The notes under the pieces: generated by a model
What the model was told of the DNA's origin: nothing
The model's input: only the letters and a program-made list of their open reading frames with translations
Databases searched by the model: none
Position numbers and translations under genes: made by a program
In this document: positions 8,569-17,589 of the stretch, piece after piece
Layout: every line of letters begins with the position of its first letter
How positions within the stretch are numbered: the first letter of the stretch is position 1
Assembly (NCBI GenBank): GCA_036123585.1
Contig: JAZADN010000062.1
Coordinates: 1-58,670, forward strand
DNA length: 58,670 nucleotides
Source: UBA9410 sp036123585
Lineage (GTDB): Bacteria > Actinomycetota > Acidimicrobiia > Acidimicrobiales > MedAcidi-G1
Direction: 5' to 3'

Positions 8569-9450
8569 TCAACCCAGCCGTAGCGTCTTCCGGGCGTCGG
8601 CTGGCGTCTGGAGCCGGGCCCCCACCAGTTCGACGATCTTCGCCGCCTTCTCCACCAACTGGGCGTTGGTCGCATACACGCCACGCTCGAGGTACAGGTT
8701 GTCCTCGAGGCCCACGCGGACGTGGCCGCCCAGCATCACCGACTGGGCCACCATCGGCATTTGCATGGCGCCCAGGCCAAACGAGGTGAACTCGGCCTCG
8801 TCGGGCAACCGGTTGACCATGGCCTGGAGAATCCCGACGTCCATCGGCGTGCCGTAAGGGATCGAAAGGCATAGCTGTATCCAGTACGGAGCGTCGATGA
8901 GACCCTCGGCGATCATCGTCTCGGCGAACCACAGATTCCCGGTGTCGAACACCTCCAACTCCGGTCGCACGCCCAACTCCCGGACCCGCTCCGCCATGAT
9001 CCGCAGCATCGACGGCGTCGAGACGTAGACCTCGTTCTCGTTGCCGAAGTTCAGCGACCCGCAGTCCATAGAGCAGATGTCGGGGCGGATGGCCTCGACG
9101 TGGGCAAGGCGCTCCAGGCCACCGACCAAATCGGTGCCCGGCTGCCAGTCCATCGGGTCATCGTCCGGACCCACGTTCAGGTCTCCGCCCATGCCGGCGG
9201 TCAGGTTGACGACCACGTCCTCGTTCTTCTCGCGGATCCGCTCCACGACCTCCTGGTAGAGGGCGACCGTGCGGGTGCCCTTCCCCGTCTCGAGGTTGCG
9301 CACGTGACAGTGGACGATGGCCGCCCCGGCAGAGGCCGCGTCCAGCGCGGAGGCGGCGATCTGCTCCGGAGTGACCGGCACGTGCTCGCTCTTCCCGGTG
9401 GTGTCCCCCGAGCCGGTCACGGCGCACGAGATGATGACGTCGCGGTTCAT
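8569..9450 (-). CDS. BKACE enzyme, probable 3-dehydrocarnitine cleavage
   Basis: A 293-aa beta-keto acid cleavage enzyme (DUF849/BKACE). The metal-site HCHVR is at residues 47-51, followed by NLTAGMGGD, CSMDCGSLNFGNE and ELEVFDTGN. Members condense a beta-keto acid with acetyl-CoA; the dehydrocarnitine branch yields betainyl-CoA and acetoacetate (or equivalent). With the carnitine dehydrogenase-thioesterase fusion nearby, the product would be glycine betaine. The ATG at 9450 is chosen because homology begins at MNRDVIISCAVTG. It is transcribed towards the end of the lipoprotein gene and shares an upstream gap with serA. Confidence 0.85.
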   Translation of the reverse strand: MNRDVIISCAVTGSGDTTGKSEHVPVTPEQIAASALDAASAGAAIVHCHVRNLETGKGTRTVALYQEVVERIREKNEDVVVNLTAGMGGDLNVGPDDDPMDWQPGTDLVGGLERLAHVEAIRPDICSMDCGSLNFGNENEVYVSTPSMLRIMAERVRELGVRPELEVFDTGNLWFAETMIAEGLIDAPYWIQLCLSIPYGTPMDVGILQAMVNRLPDEAEFTSFGLGAMQMPMVAQSVMLGGHVRVGLEDNLYLERGVYATNAQLVEKAAKIVELVGARLQTPADARKTLRLG

Positions 9451-9521
9451 GGAACGGGTCACATTGGCCCCCCTGTCGCTTTCTCCCGTCGGGTGCGGGC
9501 GTGCCGCCCACACCGCTCCCA

Positions 9522-9550
9522 TTGTCCCCGGGTCGGCATATCCGTAGGCT
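9522..9550 (+). promoter_or_regulatory. Possible promoter for the serA-like gene
   Basis: TTGTCC (9522-9527), a 17-nt spacer and TAGGCT (9545-9550) form a reasonable -35/-10 pair in the 211-nt gap between BKACE and the serA-like gene, leaving a leader of about 105 nt. No strong operator or riboswitch structure was recognised in the gap. Confidence 0.35.
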
Positions 9551-9661
9551 GTACTCCGGTCCGGTCGCCCCTAGGGGTGGTCCCGGGCCTCCCCAGAATC
9601 CGCGAAGGCTACCCCGCCGTCCGCACCCCGGTGCCGGCGTCGGCGTGTCGAAGGAGCAGCC

Positions 9662-10873
9662 ATGAAGATCCTTTTCGCAGACGCGCTCCCTGAGGCGTAC
9701 ATCGCCCTACTAGAGGAGCGAGGCGACGAGTGCGTCGTCGCCCCTGAGCTCGGCGTTGACGACATTCCCGACGCCATCGAGGGCGTGGATGTCCTGGTCG
9801 TCCGCAGCACCAAGGTCACCGCAGAGGCCATCGACCGGTCCGACCGGCTCGGCCTCATCGTTCGCTCGGGCGCTGGCACCAATACCATCGACTGCCAGGC
9901 GGCGGCCGACGCCGGCATCTACGTGTGCAACGTGCCGGGCACCAACTCGATCGCCGTGGCCGAGCTGACCCTCGGCCTCCTGCTGGCCGTGGACCGCCAA
10001 ATCGACGCGGCATCGTCGGACCTGAAGGCCGGAACCTGGAACAAGAAGGCCTACTCGAAGGCCGACGGTTTGATGGGCAAGAACTTCGGCATCATCGGCG
10101 TCGGCGAGATCGGCCTGGCTGCCGCCGAACGAGCCCGCTCGTTCGGCATGACGGTGCTAGCCGAGCGCAAGGCCGACCGTCGCCCCGACGTGGAAGCCCG
10201 CATTCGGTCCATCGGCATTCGCCTCGTTGAGGATCTGAACACGCTGGTGGCCGAATCCGACATCGTGTCCATCCACGTACCGGGAGGCGCTGCAACCGAG
10301 AACCTGGTCGACGCCCGCTTTCTCGAGCTGATGAAGCCCGGCGCCATCCTCCTCAATACCAGCCGCGGCGAGGTGGTCGACGAGGACGCCCTGATAGCCG
10401 CCATGGACGAAAAGGGAATCCGGGCCGGCCTCGACGTCTTCCGGGACGAGCCCGGCAGCGCCACCGGCGAGTTTTCCTCGACGTTGGCCTCACACCCCAA
10501 CGTGGTCGGCACCCACCACATCGGCGCCTCGACCCAGCAGGCTCAGGACGCCACCTCAGCCGGAACCGTCGACGTGATCGAGGCCTACCGGGCTGGTGAC
10601 CCCCTCAACTGCGTGAACGTGATGCGGACGCGGGTCGGATCGGCCACCATCACCATTCGCCACTTCGACCGAGTCGTGGTGCTGGCCGCCGTACTCGAGG
10701 TGCTACGCCGGGAGAACATCAACGTCCAGACCATGGAGAACAAGGTTTTCGAAGGCTCGAACGCCGCCATGGGAATCATCGACGTGGCCGGCGAGGTCAC
10801 CGAGGGCCTCACCCGCGAACTGGCTGCCCTGGACAACGTGATCCAAGTCCAGACCACCAGCCGCGACCAATGA
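9662..10873 (+). CDS. serA: D-3-phosphoglycerate dehydrogenase-like protein
   Basis: A 403-aa D-isomer 2-hydroxyacid dehydrogenase with a short C-terminal ACT-like domain. Visible are VRSGAGTNTID, the NAD-binding GIIGVGEIGLAAAERA (around residue 140), the catalytic NTSRGEVVDEDAL and THHIGAST stretches, and an ACT-type end (NVQTMENKVFEG). It would start serine synthesis from 3-phosphoglycerate. Serine and glycine metabolism would connect to the one-carbon genes nearby. ATG at 9662 follows AAGGAGCAGCC. The stop overlaps the next gene (ATGA). Confidence 0.75.
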   Translation: MKILFADALPEAYIALLEERGDECVVAPELGVDDIPDAIEGVDVLVVRSTKVTAEAIDRSDRLGLIVRSGAGTNTIDCQAAADAGIYVCNVPGTNSIAVAELTLGLLLAVDRQIDAASSDLKAGTWNKKAYSKADGLMGKNFGIIGVGEIGLAAAERARSFGMTVLAERKADRRPDVEARIRSIGIRLVEDLNTLVAESDIVSIHVPGGAATENLVDARFLELMKPGAILLNTSRGEVVDEDALIAAMDEKGIRAGLDVFRDEPGSATGEFSSTLASHPNVVGTHHIGASTQQAQDATSAGTVDVIEAYRAGDPLNCVNVMRTRVGSATITIRHFDRVVVLAAVLEVLRRENINVQTMENKVFEGSNAAMGIIDVAGEVTEGLTRELAALDNVIQVQTTSRDQ

Positions 10874-12150
10874 GCCTCCTCCGGCCCTTTCCAGGGCTGG
10901 TAGTCCGCGAAGAGTGGGCCGACCGGGTCACCACCGGGCCCTACGACGCCTACTCGGCTGCCGAGCGGATCGCCATCGCTGAGGCCAACCCGTACAGCTT
11001 CCTGAACGTCACCCGCTCCCAGGAGGACTTACCCGAGGAGCGGCGCAACGACGTGGACTGGCTGATCGACCAGTGCACCGAGTCGATGCGGCGCATCTAC
11101 GACGCGGGGGCGTACGCCGAGCACGACCAGCCTTCCCTGTTCCTGTACCGGCTCGACACCGGCAACCACCTGCAGACGGGAATCATGGGCCTGGTCCCGG
11201 TCACCGAGCCCGACGACCGCCGCATCCTCCGCCACGAGGCATTCCGGCCCGCTCGGGCCGACCTACTGACCCGGCACCTGCTGGAGGTAGGCATGTCGTC
11301 CAGCCCCATCTCCCTGACCTACCGCACTGATGACGCTCTGGACGCCGCTCTGGCCGACGGCTGCGCCGGCGAGCCGGTGCTGGTGTCCGACGGCGACGGG
11401 ATCCACCAGACGGTGTGGGCGGTGACCGGAGTGACCGCTGAGGCGATCGTGGCCGCCATGGCCGACCGGCCGCTGTACGTCACCGACGGCCACCACCGCC
11501 TAGCCGCCGCCGTAGAGGCTCGATACCGCAATCCCGGGATTGGCGCCGACCACCCGCTGCAATGGACCCAGGCCGTCCTCTTCCCGGACGCCCAGATGCA
11601 GGTTCTGGCCGCCCACCGGCGGGTCGGCGACCGGGCCAACCGGTCGGTCGACGAGTTGGCGGCCGCACTGGCTGGGGTCGTGGACCTAGAACCATGCGAA
11701 GGCCCCGTCGAGGCACGACCGACCTCCCCCGGTCGTGCCGGTGCGTACCTCGGCGGCCGATGGTTCTGCTTCGACCTGCCCGCTGCATCAGGCAACCGGG
11801 CTGTCGACCTGCTCGACGTGTCGAGGCTGCAGGACGGGGTGTTGGAGCCGGTCTTCGGGATCACCGATCCGGGCAGCGACCCCCAAATCGACTACGTACC
11901 TGAGCCGGTCGGCATCGACGCCCTGGTGGACCGCTGCGACGACGATGGCCGGGTGGGCTTTCTGGTCCACGCCACCTCGGTAGCCGAGATGATGGCCGTC
12001 GCCGACGAGAACGGCCTCATGCCGCCCAAGTCGTCGTACTTCGAACCCAAGCCCCGCTCGGGCGTGTTCGTCCGTCGCCTAGACCGGGAGGCGCCTTCTG
12101 CCTCCGGGGACGCCGCCACCCCCGACACCAGCGGAGGACCCGGGGGCTGA
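10870..12150 (+). CDS. DUF1015 family protein paired with serA
   Basis: A 426-aa DUF1015 protein. The family signature VTDGHHRLAAAVEARY lies near residue 205, with a LYRLDTGNH stretch earlier and the end motif PPKSSYFEPKPRSG. The DGHHR element recalls the DxxHR of ParB/sulfiredoxin-fold nucleotide enzymes, some of which phosphorylate serine. Its four-base overlap with the serA-like gene points to a joint role in serine or phosphoserine metabolism, but this is inference. No biochemical function should be assumed. Confidence 0.7.
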   Translation: MSLLRPFPGLVVREEWADRVTTGPYDAYSAAERIAIAEANPYSFLNVTRSQEDLPEERRNDVDWLIDQCTESMRRIYDAGAYAEHDQPSLFLYRLDTGNHLQTGIMGLVPVTEPDDRRILRHEAFRPARADLLTRHLLEVGMSSSPISLTYRTDDALDAALADGCAGEPVLVSDGDGIHQTVWAVTGVTAEAIVAAMADRPLYVTDGHHRLAAAVEARYRNPGIGADHPLQWTQAVLFPDAQMQVLAAHRRVGDRANRSVDELAAALAGVVDLEPCEGPVEARPTSPGRAGAYLGGRWFCFDLPAASGNRAVDLLDVSRLQDGVLEPVFGITDPGSDPQIDYVPEPVGIDALVDRCDDDGRVGFLVHATSVAEMMAVADENGLMPPKSSYFEPKPRSGVFVRRLDREAPSASGDAATPDTSGGPGG

Positions 12151-12200
12151 CTGTGGCCACCTCGGCGCGCCGCCGCTACGGCGTTCAGGGGCGAAGCCGC

Positions 12201-13178
12201 TCAGGAGCCGCGCCGGCGCCGTACCTCTTCGGTGATGGCAGGAATGACCTGGTGTAGGTCGCCGATCACGGCGTGCCCGGCCCGAGTAACCATGTTGGCC
12301 TCGGCGTCGGTGTTGATGGCCAGGATGTTCTTGGCCGCCATGGCGCCCACCCAGTGCTGGATGGCGCCCGAGATGCCGCTGGCGATGTAGATCTCCGGGG
12401 CGATCCGGGTCCCGGTCTGGCCGACCTGGTCGCTGTGGGGGCGCCAGCCGTTATTTGTCACGGCTCGTGAGCAACCCACGACGCCGCCTAGTTCGGCGGC
12501 CAGCTCCTCGAGCGGAGCAAAAGCCTCGGCCGAGCCCACACCGCGGCCACCGCCCACCACCACCGGGGCGGTGGACAGGGTGATGCCCTGGGTGAGGACG
12601 ACCCGGTCGGCTACGACCGTCCGAGCCAACACCTCGTCCAGCTCGGGGGCAAAGGCCGACTCGTAGCCGGCGGCTGGCACCTCAGCCGCGGTCGCCTCCA
12701 CGGTGTGATGGGCGACGGTGACCAGGTGGACATCGGCGTCTAGCGCCACGTCCTCGAGTAGCGAACCGCCCCACTGGACACGGGTCATCGTCCAGGCGTC
12801 GGAGCCCGGTTCGATCGACCGGCAGTTGGCCACGAAAGGTTGATCGAGGCGAGCGGCCACCTGAGCCACCACCTCATTTCCCCGCTCGGTCCCGCAGGCG
12901 AGCACCGCAGTGGCTCCGGTACCTCGCACCAGCTGGGCCACCGTCTCCCCCCACGCCTCGGGTCCAAAGTCGGTCAGAATGGGATGCGAGGCCACGTGGA
13001 TGGTGACCGCTCCGTGGGCGCCCAGGCCCTCGGCGGCAGCCTCGGCGCCCTCGCCGATGACCACGGCGTCAAGTTCCAACCCGGCCGCAGCGGCCAGCGG
13101 GCGGCCGAAGGTGAGCGCCTCCAGCGAGGCGTCCGACAGGGAGCCCCGGTCGTGTTCGCAGACGACGAGCAGGCTCAC
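12201..13178 (-). CDS. etfA: Electron transfer flavoprotein, alpha subunit
   Basis: A 325-aa ETF alpha. The C-terminal FAD domain has the usual stretch DQVGQTGTRIAPEIYIASGISGAIQH and AINTDAEANM. With EtfB it would carry electrons from the adjacent dimethylglycine dehydrogenase, and possibly the acyl-CoA dehydrogenase, to ETF:quinone oxidoreductase. The GTG start at 13178 overlaps the etfB stop by four bases. It converges with DUF1015; the 50-nt gap shows no convincing terminator. Confidence 0.92.
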   Translation of the reverse strand: MSLLVVCEHDRGSLSDASLEALTFGRPLAAAAGLELDAVVIGEGAEAAAEGLGAHGAVTIHVASHPILTDFGPEAWGETVAQLVRGTGATAVLACGTERGNEVVAQVAARLDQPFVANCRSIEPGSDAWTMTRVQWGGSLLEDVALDADVHLVTVAHHTVEATAAEVPAAGYESAFAPELDEVLARTVVADRVVLTQGITLSTAPVVVGGGRGVGSAEAFAPLEELAAELGGVVGCSRAVTNNGWRPHSDQVGQTGTRIAPEIYIASGISGAIQHWVGAMAAKNILAINTDAEANMVTRAGHAVIGDLHQVIPAITEEVRRRRGS

Positions 13179-13984
13179 GCCAGCACCCCTAGCTCCTCGA
13201 AGAGATCGACCACGGCGGGGGCGGCCTCCGGTCCGGCGCCGAGGATGACGGTCTCACTGACCTGCTCCTCGGGACGGTGCAGGCGCACCCTTCCCTGACC
13301 TCCGACATCGGCCGCTCGCTCGTCCAGCGCTACTTCGGCCTTCTTGGAGGCGAGACGGCCCTTCATGGTCGGGTATCGGGGCAGGTTGATGCCCTCCTTG
13401 ACGCCAAGGACCGCTGGCAGTGACACCCGGTAGACCTCAAAGCCGCCGTCGATCTCGCGTCGGGCGGCCACGGTGCCGTCGGCGACATCGCCCGTCTCCG
13501 AGCCACCGCCGTCGGCGTCGCCCCCGACGTCGATGCCCTTGATGCCGTTCACGATTGGTCGACCCAGGGCGTAGGCCACCCGGACCCCGACCTGGAATCC
13601 GCCTGCGTCGGCAGACTCATTCCCGAAGAGGATCAGGTCGAACGGTCCGTCAGCAGTCTCCAAGTCACCGATGGCGCTAGCTAAGGCGGTCGCCGTGCGC
13701 TGGGGATCCCAGTCGACCTCGGTGATCGGCAGCAAAACGAGCCGGTGGGCACCGACGCTCGCCGCGTACCGCAACTGCTCCTCGGCCTCGGCCGGACCGA
13801 GGGTCATAACGGTGACCTCCCCACCCAAGCGTTCGGTGATCTGGACGGCCTCCTCCACCGCACACTCCTCGTGCGGGCTGGTAGTGAAGCCGAGGTGGGC
13901 GGCGTCCACGGCCTGACCGTCGGCGGTGACGTTGATGCGTGCCCCCGGGGCGGGAACGCGCTTCACGCAGACGAGGATGCGCAT
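13175..13984 (-). CDS. etfB: Electron transfer flavoprotein, beta subunit
   Basis: A 269-aa ETF beta opening with the typical ILVCVKRVPAPGARI and carrying FGNESADAGGFQVGVRVAYALG, SLPAVLGVKEGINLPRYPTMKGR. An unusual Gly/Asp-rich insertion (about residues 150-172) follows INGIKGIDV-like sequence. It begins 10 nt after the dimethylglycine dehydrogenase stop and overlaps etfA, giving a three-gene unit in which the ETF is probably dedicated to that dehydrogenase. Confidence 0.92.
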   Translation of the reverse strand: MRILVCVKRVPAPGARINVTADGQAVDAAHLGFTTSPHEECAVEEAVQITERLGGEVTVMTLGPAEAEEQLRYAASVGAHRLVLLPITEVDWDPQRTATALASAIGDLETADGPFDLILFGNESADAGGFQVGVRVAYALGRPIVNGIKGIDVGGDADGGGSETGDVADGTVAARREIDGGFEVYRVSLPAVLGVKEGINLPRYPTMKGRLASKKAEVALDERAADVGGQGRVRLHRPEEQVSETVILGAGPEAAPAVVDLFEELGVLA

Positions 13985-13994
13985 GGTCGTCTAC

Positions 13995-16514
13995 TCAGGC
14001 CTTCATCCGAGCGTCGTCCGGATCGAAGACTGCGCCGGAGGTGGCGACCTTCACCGGGTAGAGCTCGTTCATGTACATGACCTGCAGGTCGGTGCCCGGC
14101 ATGGCCAGTTCCCGGGGCAGGTAGGACATCAGGAGGTGCCTGTCGACCGACGGGCCGAAGCCGGCCGAGGTGACTCGGCTGACCCGACCGTGGCTGTCGA
14201 CGATGCGGTTGCCGTGCATGTCCACGATCGGCTCGTTGCCGCCTGCCATGTGGCGCTTCCGACCGTGGGAATCCGTCTGGTCCTCGACGGTCAGAGTGCA
14301 CATGACGACCTCGGGATCACCTGCTTCGCGGACGGCCAGGTAGGCGTCGCGGCCGATGAAGTCGGCGGCCTTGACCTTGGGTCGGGCCAAGCCGGCCTCC
14401 AGCGGGTTGTACTCGCTCTCAAGCTCTGCACCCATGAGGCGATAGCCCTTCTCGAGTCGGCCAGACGAGCCGTAAACCCCGCCACCGGTGGCGCGGATGC
14501 CGAGGTCGCGGCCGGCCTCGAACAGGGCGTCCCACAGCACCGGACCGTTGCCCCAGTCGGTGTAGATCTCCCAGCCGGTGTCGCCGACGTACGAGATGCG
14601 GAACACCTGGACCGGAACCCCGGCGACCTCGGCGTCGATGATCGAGCCGTAGGGCGAACCGTCCTGGGAGAGGTCTTGGCTGGTCAGCTGCGACAGCACC
14701 GCCGGGGCGTTGGGACCCCACAGGCCCAGGGTGGTGAGGTCCTTCGTGATGTTGGTGAAGGTCACCGAGCCGTCGGTGGGCAGGTGACGACGGGTCCAGA
14801 ACTCGTCGCGGCCACCGTCGAACACGCCGGTAACGATCCGCACCCGGTCCTCAGCCATACGCATCATGGTCAGGTCGGAGTGGAAGCCACCCTCGGCGTT
14901 CAGCCACGGCGTGTAGACCGACCGGCCAACCGGGACATCGACCTTGTTGACTGCTAGGCGCTCTGCGTACTCGACAGCACCCGGGCCCTCGAGCTCGTAC
15001 ACCTGAAAGGCGCTCAGGTCGACTACGCCGCAGTTCTCGCGCAGGTTCAGGTGTTCACCGATGGTGATCGGGCTCCACCAACGGTCGTCCCACTCGACGT
15101 CGCGGGGCGACAAGTCATAGCGCTCGACCAGGTCGGCATTGGCGCCGTACCACTGGGGTCGCTCCCAGGTGCGGGCCTGGAAGAACATGGCGCCTAGTTC
15201 CTGCTGTCGGGAGAAGTAAGGGCCGACTTGCAGGTTGCGACGACCCTCCCACTGCTCGGCCGGGTGGACGATGCCGTAGGTCTTGTTGAAATGCTCGTCG
15301 GCGCGGGACCAGATGTGCTCTTCGGTGCGCTCCTCCGGGTAGAAGCGGGCAATGTCGGCACCGTGGGCGTCGATGACCCGCGGGTAGCCATAGGTCATCC
15401 ACTCAGCGACCACCTGGGCCATGCCGGGGCCCTCCTTGACCCACACGGCAGCGGCCGACCAGAGGTTGCGGACTTCCGGGGTCTCTCCGAGGCACGGCAT
15501 GGTGTCCGGGGTCAGCGAGAGCAGGCCGTTGATGGCGTACTTGATCTCGGCGTCGCCGAGCATGTCCATCAGTTCGATGGCCGTTTCCATCTGCGGATCG
15601 AAGTCGTCCGGGGTGAACGGCATCTCGGTGGGCGAAAGCGCCGCCTCCTCGTTGGACGGGATCTCGTCCGGGTGGTGAAGGATCGCCCGGTGGCCATAAG
15701 AACCGACCTCCATTGAGCCAGCCGACTGGCGCTCGTAGCAGAAGGTATCCATGTCGCGGACGATCGGGTAGCCGATCTCGTTGTTGGTCTCGGCCAGCAC
15801 GTCCAGGGGGCCCACATCGGCCATCTGGTGGACGGCAGGGGCCAGCGGGATGGTGGCCCCGGCCATATTGGCGATCCGGTTGGACCACACACCGCAGGCG
15901 ATGACCACGTGGTTCGCCTGGATGGTGCCCTTGTCGGTGGCCACAGCACTGACGGTGGTCACACCGCCCTCGCCTTCAACGGTCTCGACGTCAAGCACCT
16001 CGGTGTTGGCAAACACCTGGCAGCCGACCGTCTCAATGGCCTCCCGGCGCATGGTGGTTCCGGTTTCCAGTGAGTCAACGACGGACACCGTCGGGCTATA
16101 GAAGCCGCCAAGGATGACGTCCTCATTGATGAACGGCACCAGATCCTTGACCTCCGCGGGGGTCAGGAGGTGGGCCTCGACGCCCCAGGCCTTGGCTGAG
16201 GTCATACGGCGGGCGAGTTCGTGCATCCGCTCAGGGGTGCGGGCCACCTCGATGCCGCCGCAGTCCACGGAGAGTTCCATGTCCCGGTACTGGTTGGCGC
16301 TCTGCTCGCCGAGCAGGGCCATCTCCTTGTTGTGGTCGACAGGGAAGATGAAGTTCGAGGCATGGCCGGTGGAGCCGCCCGGGTTGGGCAGCGGGCCCTT
16401 ATCGACGAGGACCAGGTCGTTCCAGCCGAGGCGGGCGAGGTGGCCCACTAGGCAACTGCCGACGATGCCGGCACCGATCACGACGACATTGGCGCGAGTC
16501 GGGAATTCGCTCAT
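13995..16514 (-). CDS. Dimethylglycine/sarcosine dehydrogenase, FAD and folate domains
   Basis: An 839-aa protein with the mammalian DMGDH/SARDH layout. Residues about 8-400 are a DAO-type FAD domain (VVVIGAGIVGS, then GGSTGHASNF where the His matches the covalently flavinylated histidine of the family). The second half is GcvT-like folate binding (YVGDTGWEIYTDWG, GRLEKGYRLMGAELESEYNPLEAGL). It would oxidatively demethylate dimethylglycine or sarcosine, pass the carbon to THF as methylene-THF and the electrons to the adjacent ETF. ATG at 16514 with AGGAG 8 nt upstream marks the start. The substrate fits the betaine demethylation genes downstream of 18.5 kb. Confidence 0.85.
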   Translation of the reverse strand: MSEFPTRANVVVIGAGIVGSCLVGHLARLGWNDLVLVDKGPLPNPGGSTGHASNFIFPVDHNKEMALLGEQSANQYRDMELSVDCGGIEVARTPERMHELARRMTSAKAWGVEAHLLTPAEVKDLVPFINEDVILGGFYSPTVSVVDSLETGTTMRREAIETVGCQVFANTEVLDVETVEGEGGVTTVSAVATDKGTIQANHVVIACGVWSNRIANMAGATIPLAPAVHQMADVGPLDVLAETNNEIGYPIVRDMDTFCYERQSAGSMEVGSYGHRAILHHPDEIPSNEEAALSPTEMPFTPDDFDPQMETAIELMDMLGDAEIKYAINGLLSLTPDTMPCLGETPEVRNLWSAAAVWVKEGPGMAQVVAEWMTYGYPRVIDAHGADIARFYPEERTEEHIWSRADEHFNKTYGIVHPAEQWEGRRNLQVGPYFSRQQELGAMFFQARTWERPQWYGANADLVERYDLSPRDVEWDDRWWSPITIGEHLNLRENCGVVDLSAFQVYELEGPGAVEYAERLAVNKVDVPVGRSVYTPWLNAEGGFHSDLTMMRMAEDRVRIVTGVFDGGRDEFWTRRHLPTDGSVTFTNITKDLTTLGLWGPNAPAVLSQLTSQDLSQDGSPYGSIIDAEVAGVPVQVFRISYVGDTGWEIYTDWGNGPVLWDALFEAGRDLGIRATGGGVYGSSGRLEKGYRLMGAELESEYNPLEAGLARPKVKAADFIGRDAYLAVREAGDPEVVMCTLTVEDQTDSHGRKRHMAGGNEPIVDMHGNRIVDSHGRVSRVTSAGFGPSVDRHLLMSYLPRELAMPGTDLQVMYMNELYPVKVATSGAVFDPDDARMKA

Positions 16515-16721
16515 TCGATTGTCTCCTGGGGCGCAGCCCGGGGCGGCTCCGACGGAGGCGACCGGGGGCGGTGGATGGGAGTCCGGCGGCGGCCACCGGA
16601 CCGGAGAAGCGTACCGACGCCCACAGCGCGATGCTGACGGAACCCTCGGGGCGACTCGGCTACCGTCCCGGCCGCGCCGTGCCCGGGTGGGCCGGCCGGA
16701 GGCGACCATCGGAGGACGATC

Positions 16722-17531
16722 GTGAAGAACGGGACGAGACCGCAGCGCGTGCTGGTCACCGGCGGGGCGTCGGGCATCGGTCGCGCCATGGCCATCGCTT
16801 TCCGGGACGCCGGAGCCCGGGTACACGTGGCCGATCTACCGGGCACCGGCGACGGAGTGCCCGACCAGTGTGGGTTCACCGGCGTGGACGTTTCTGACCC
16901 AGGCGGGGTCGGCGCTCTTTTCGACGCCATTCTGGCTAATGGCGAGACCGAGGGCTCCACGAACGGAGGCCTCGGTGGCCTTGACGTGCTGTGCGCCAAC
17001 GTGGGAATCGCCGGACCGACGGGCGCCATCGAGGACCTGGACGTCGAGGACTGGGACGCCACCATGGCCGTTAACGTGCGCAGCGCCTTCCTTTGTTGTA
17101 GGAGGGCAGTGCCGGCAATGCGAGAGGCCGGCGGAGGGTCGATCCTGCTGACCTCCTCGACGGCAGGGATCACTGGCTTTCCGCTGCGCACCCCTTACGC
17201 AGCCTCCAAGTACGCAGTCGTCGGGCTGGGCGACACCTTGGCCATGGAATGTGGCGAGTTCGGGATCCGAACCAACGTGCTGTGCCCGGGCTCGGTGGAC
17301 GGTGAACGGATGCGCCGGGTCATCGAGGCCGAGGCGGCGGCCACCGGGGCGGAGGCGGCTGACCTGCGCACCACCTACGAGAAGCAGGTGTCGATGCGGA
17401 CCTTCGTGGAGGGCCGCGACATCGCAGCCATGGCGGTGTTCCTGGCCTCGCCGGCCGCCCGCTACGTCAACGGACAGGTCATCTCCGTCGACGGCGGCTT
17501 GGAGACCCTCCGCACCACCTGGCGCACCTGA
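16722..17531 (+). CDS. SDR-family oxidoreductase
   Basis: A 269-aa classical short-chain dehydrogenase: TGGASGIG at the N-terminus, CANVG, a Ser before YAASK (catalytic Tyr-x-x-x-Lys) and a closing NGQVISVDGG. GTG at 16722 follows GGAGGACGATC. It diverges from the dimethylglycine dehydrogenase and converges on the second IclR gene. A role in quaternary-amine catabolism is possible from location only; the substrate cannot be read from the sequence. Confidence 0.8.
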   Translation: MKNGTRPQRVLVTGGASGIGRAMAIAFRDAGARVHVADLPGTGDGVPDQCGFTGVDVSDPGGVGALFDAILANGETEGSTNGGLGGLDVLCANVGIAGPTGAIEDLDVEDWDATMAVNVRSAFLCCRRAVPAMREAGGGSILLTSSTAGITGFPLRTPYAASKYAVVGLGDTLAMECGEFGIRTNVLCPGSVDGERMRRVIEAEAAATGAEAADLRTTYEKQVSMRTFVEGRDIAAMAVFLASPAARYVNGQVISVDGGLETLRTTWRT

Positions 17532-17589
17532 GGAGTGCGTATCCGGGGAGGGTGCACCCGAGGGGTCGCGCGGGTCGGAGCCTGATGCC

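Noticed and set aside
12151..12200. Bidirectional terminator between DUF1015 and etfA
   Set aside because: The short GC-rich complementarity (GCCGC/ACGGCG) is imperfect and lacks T-runs on either strand.
16515..16826. Longer start for the dimethylglycine dehydrogenase, adding about 100 residues
   Set aside because: The extension is Arg/Pro-rich without family similarity and overlaps the SDR gene; the FAD motif begins right after the ATG at 16514, which has a good ribosome site.
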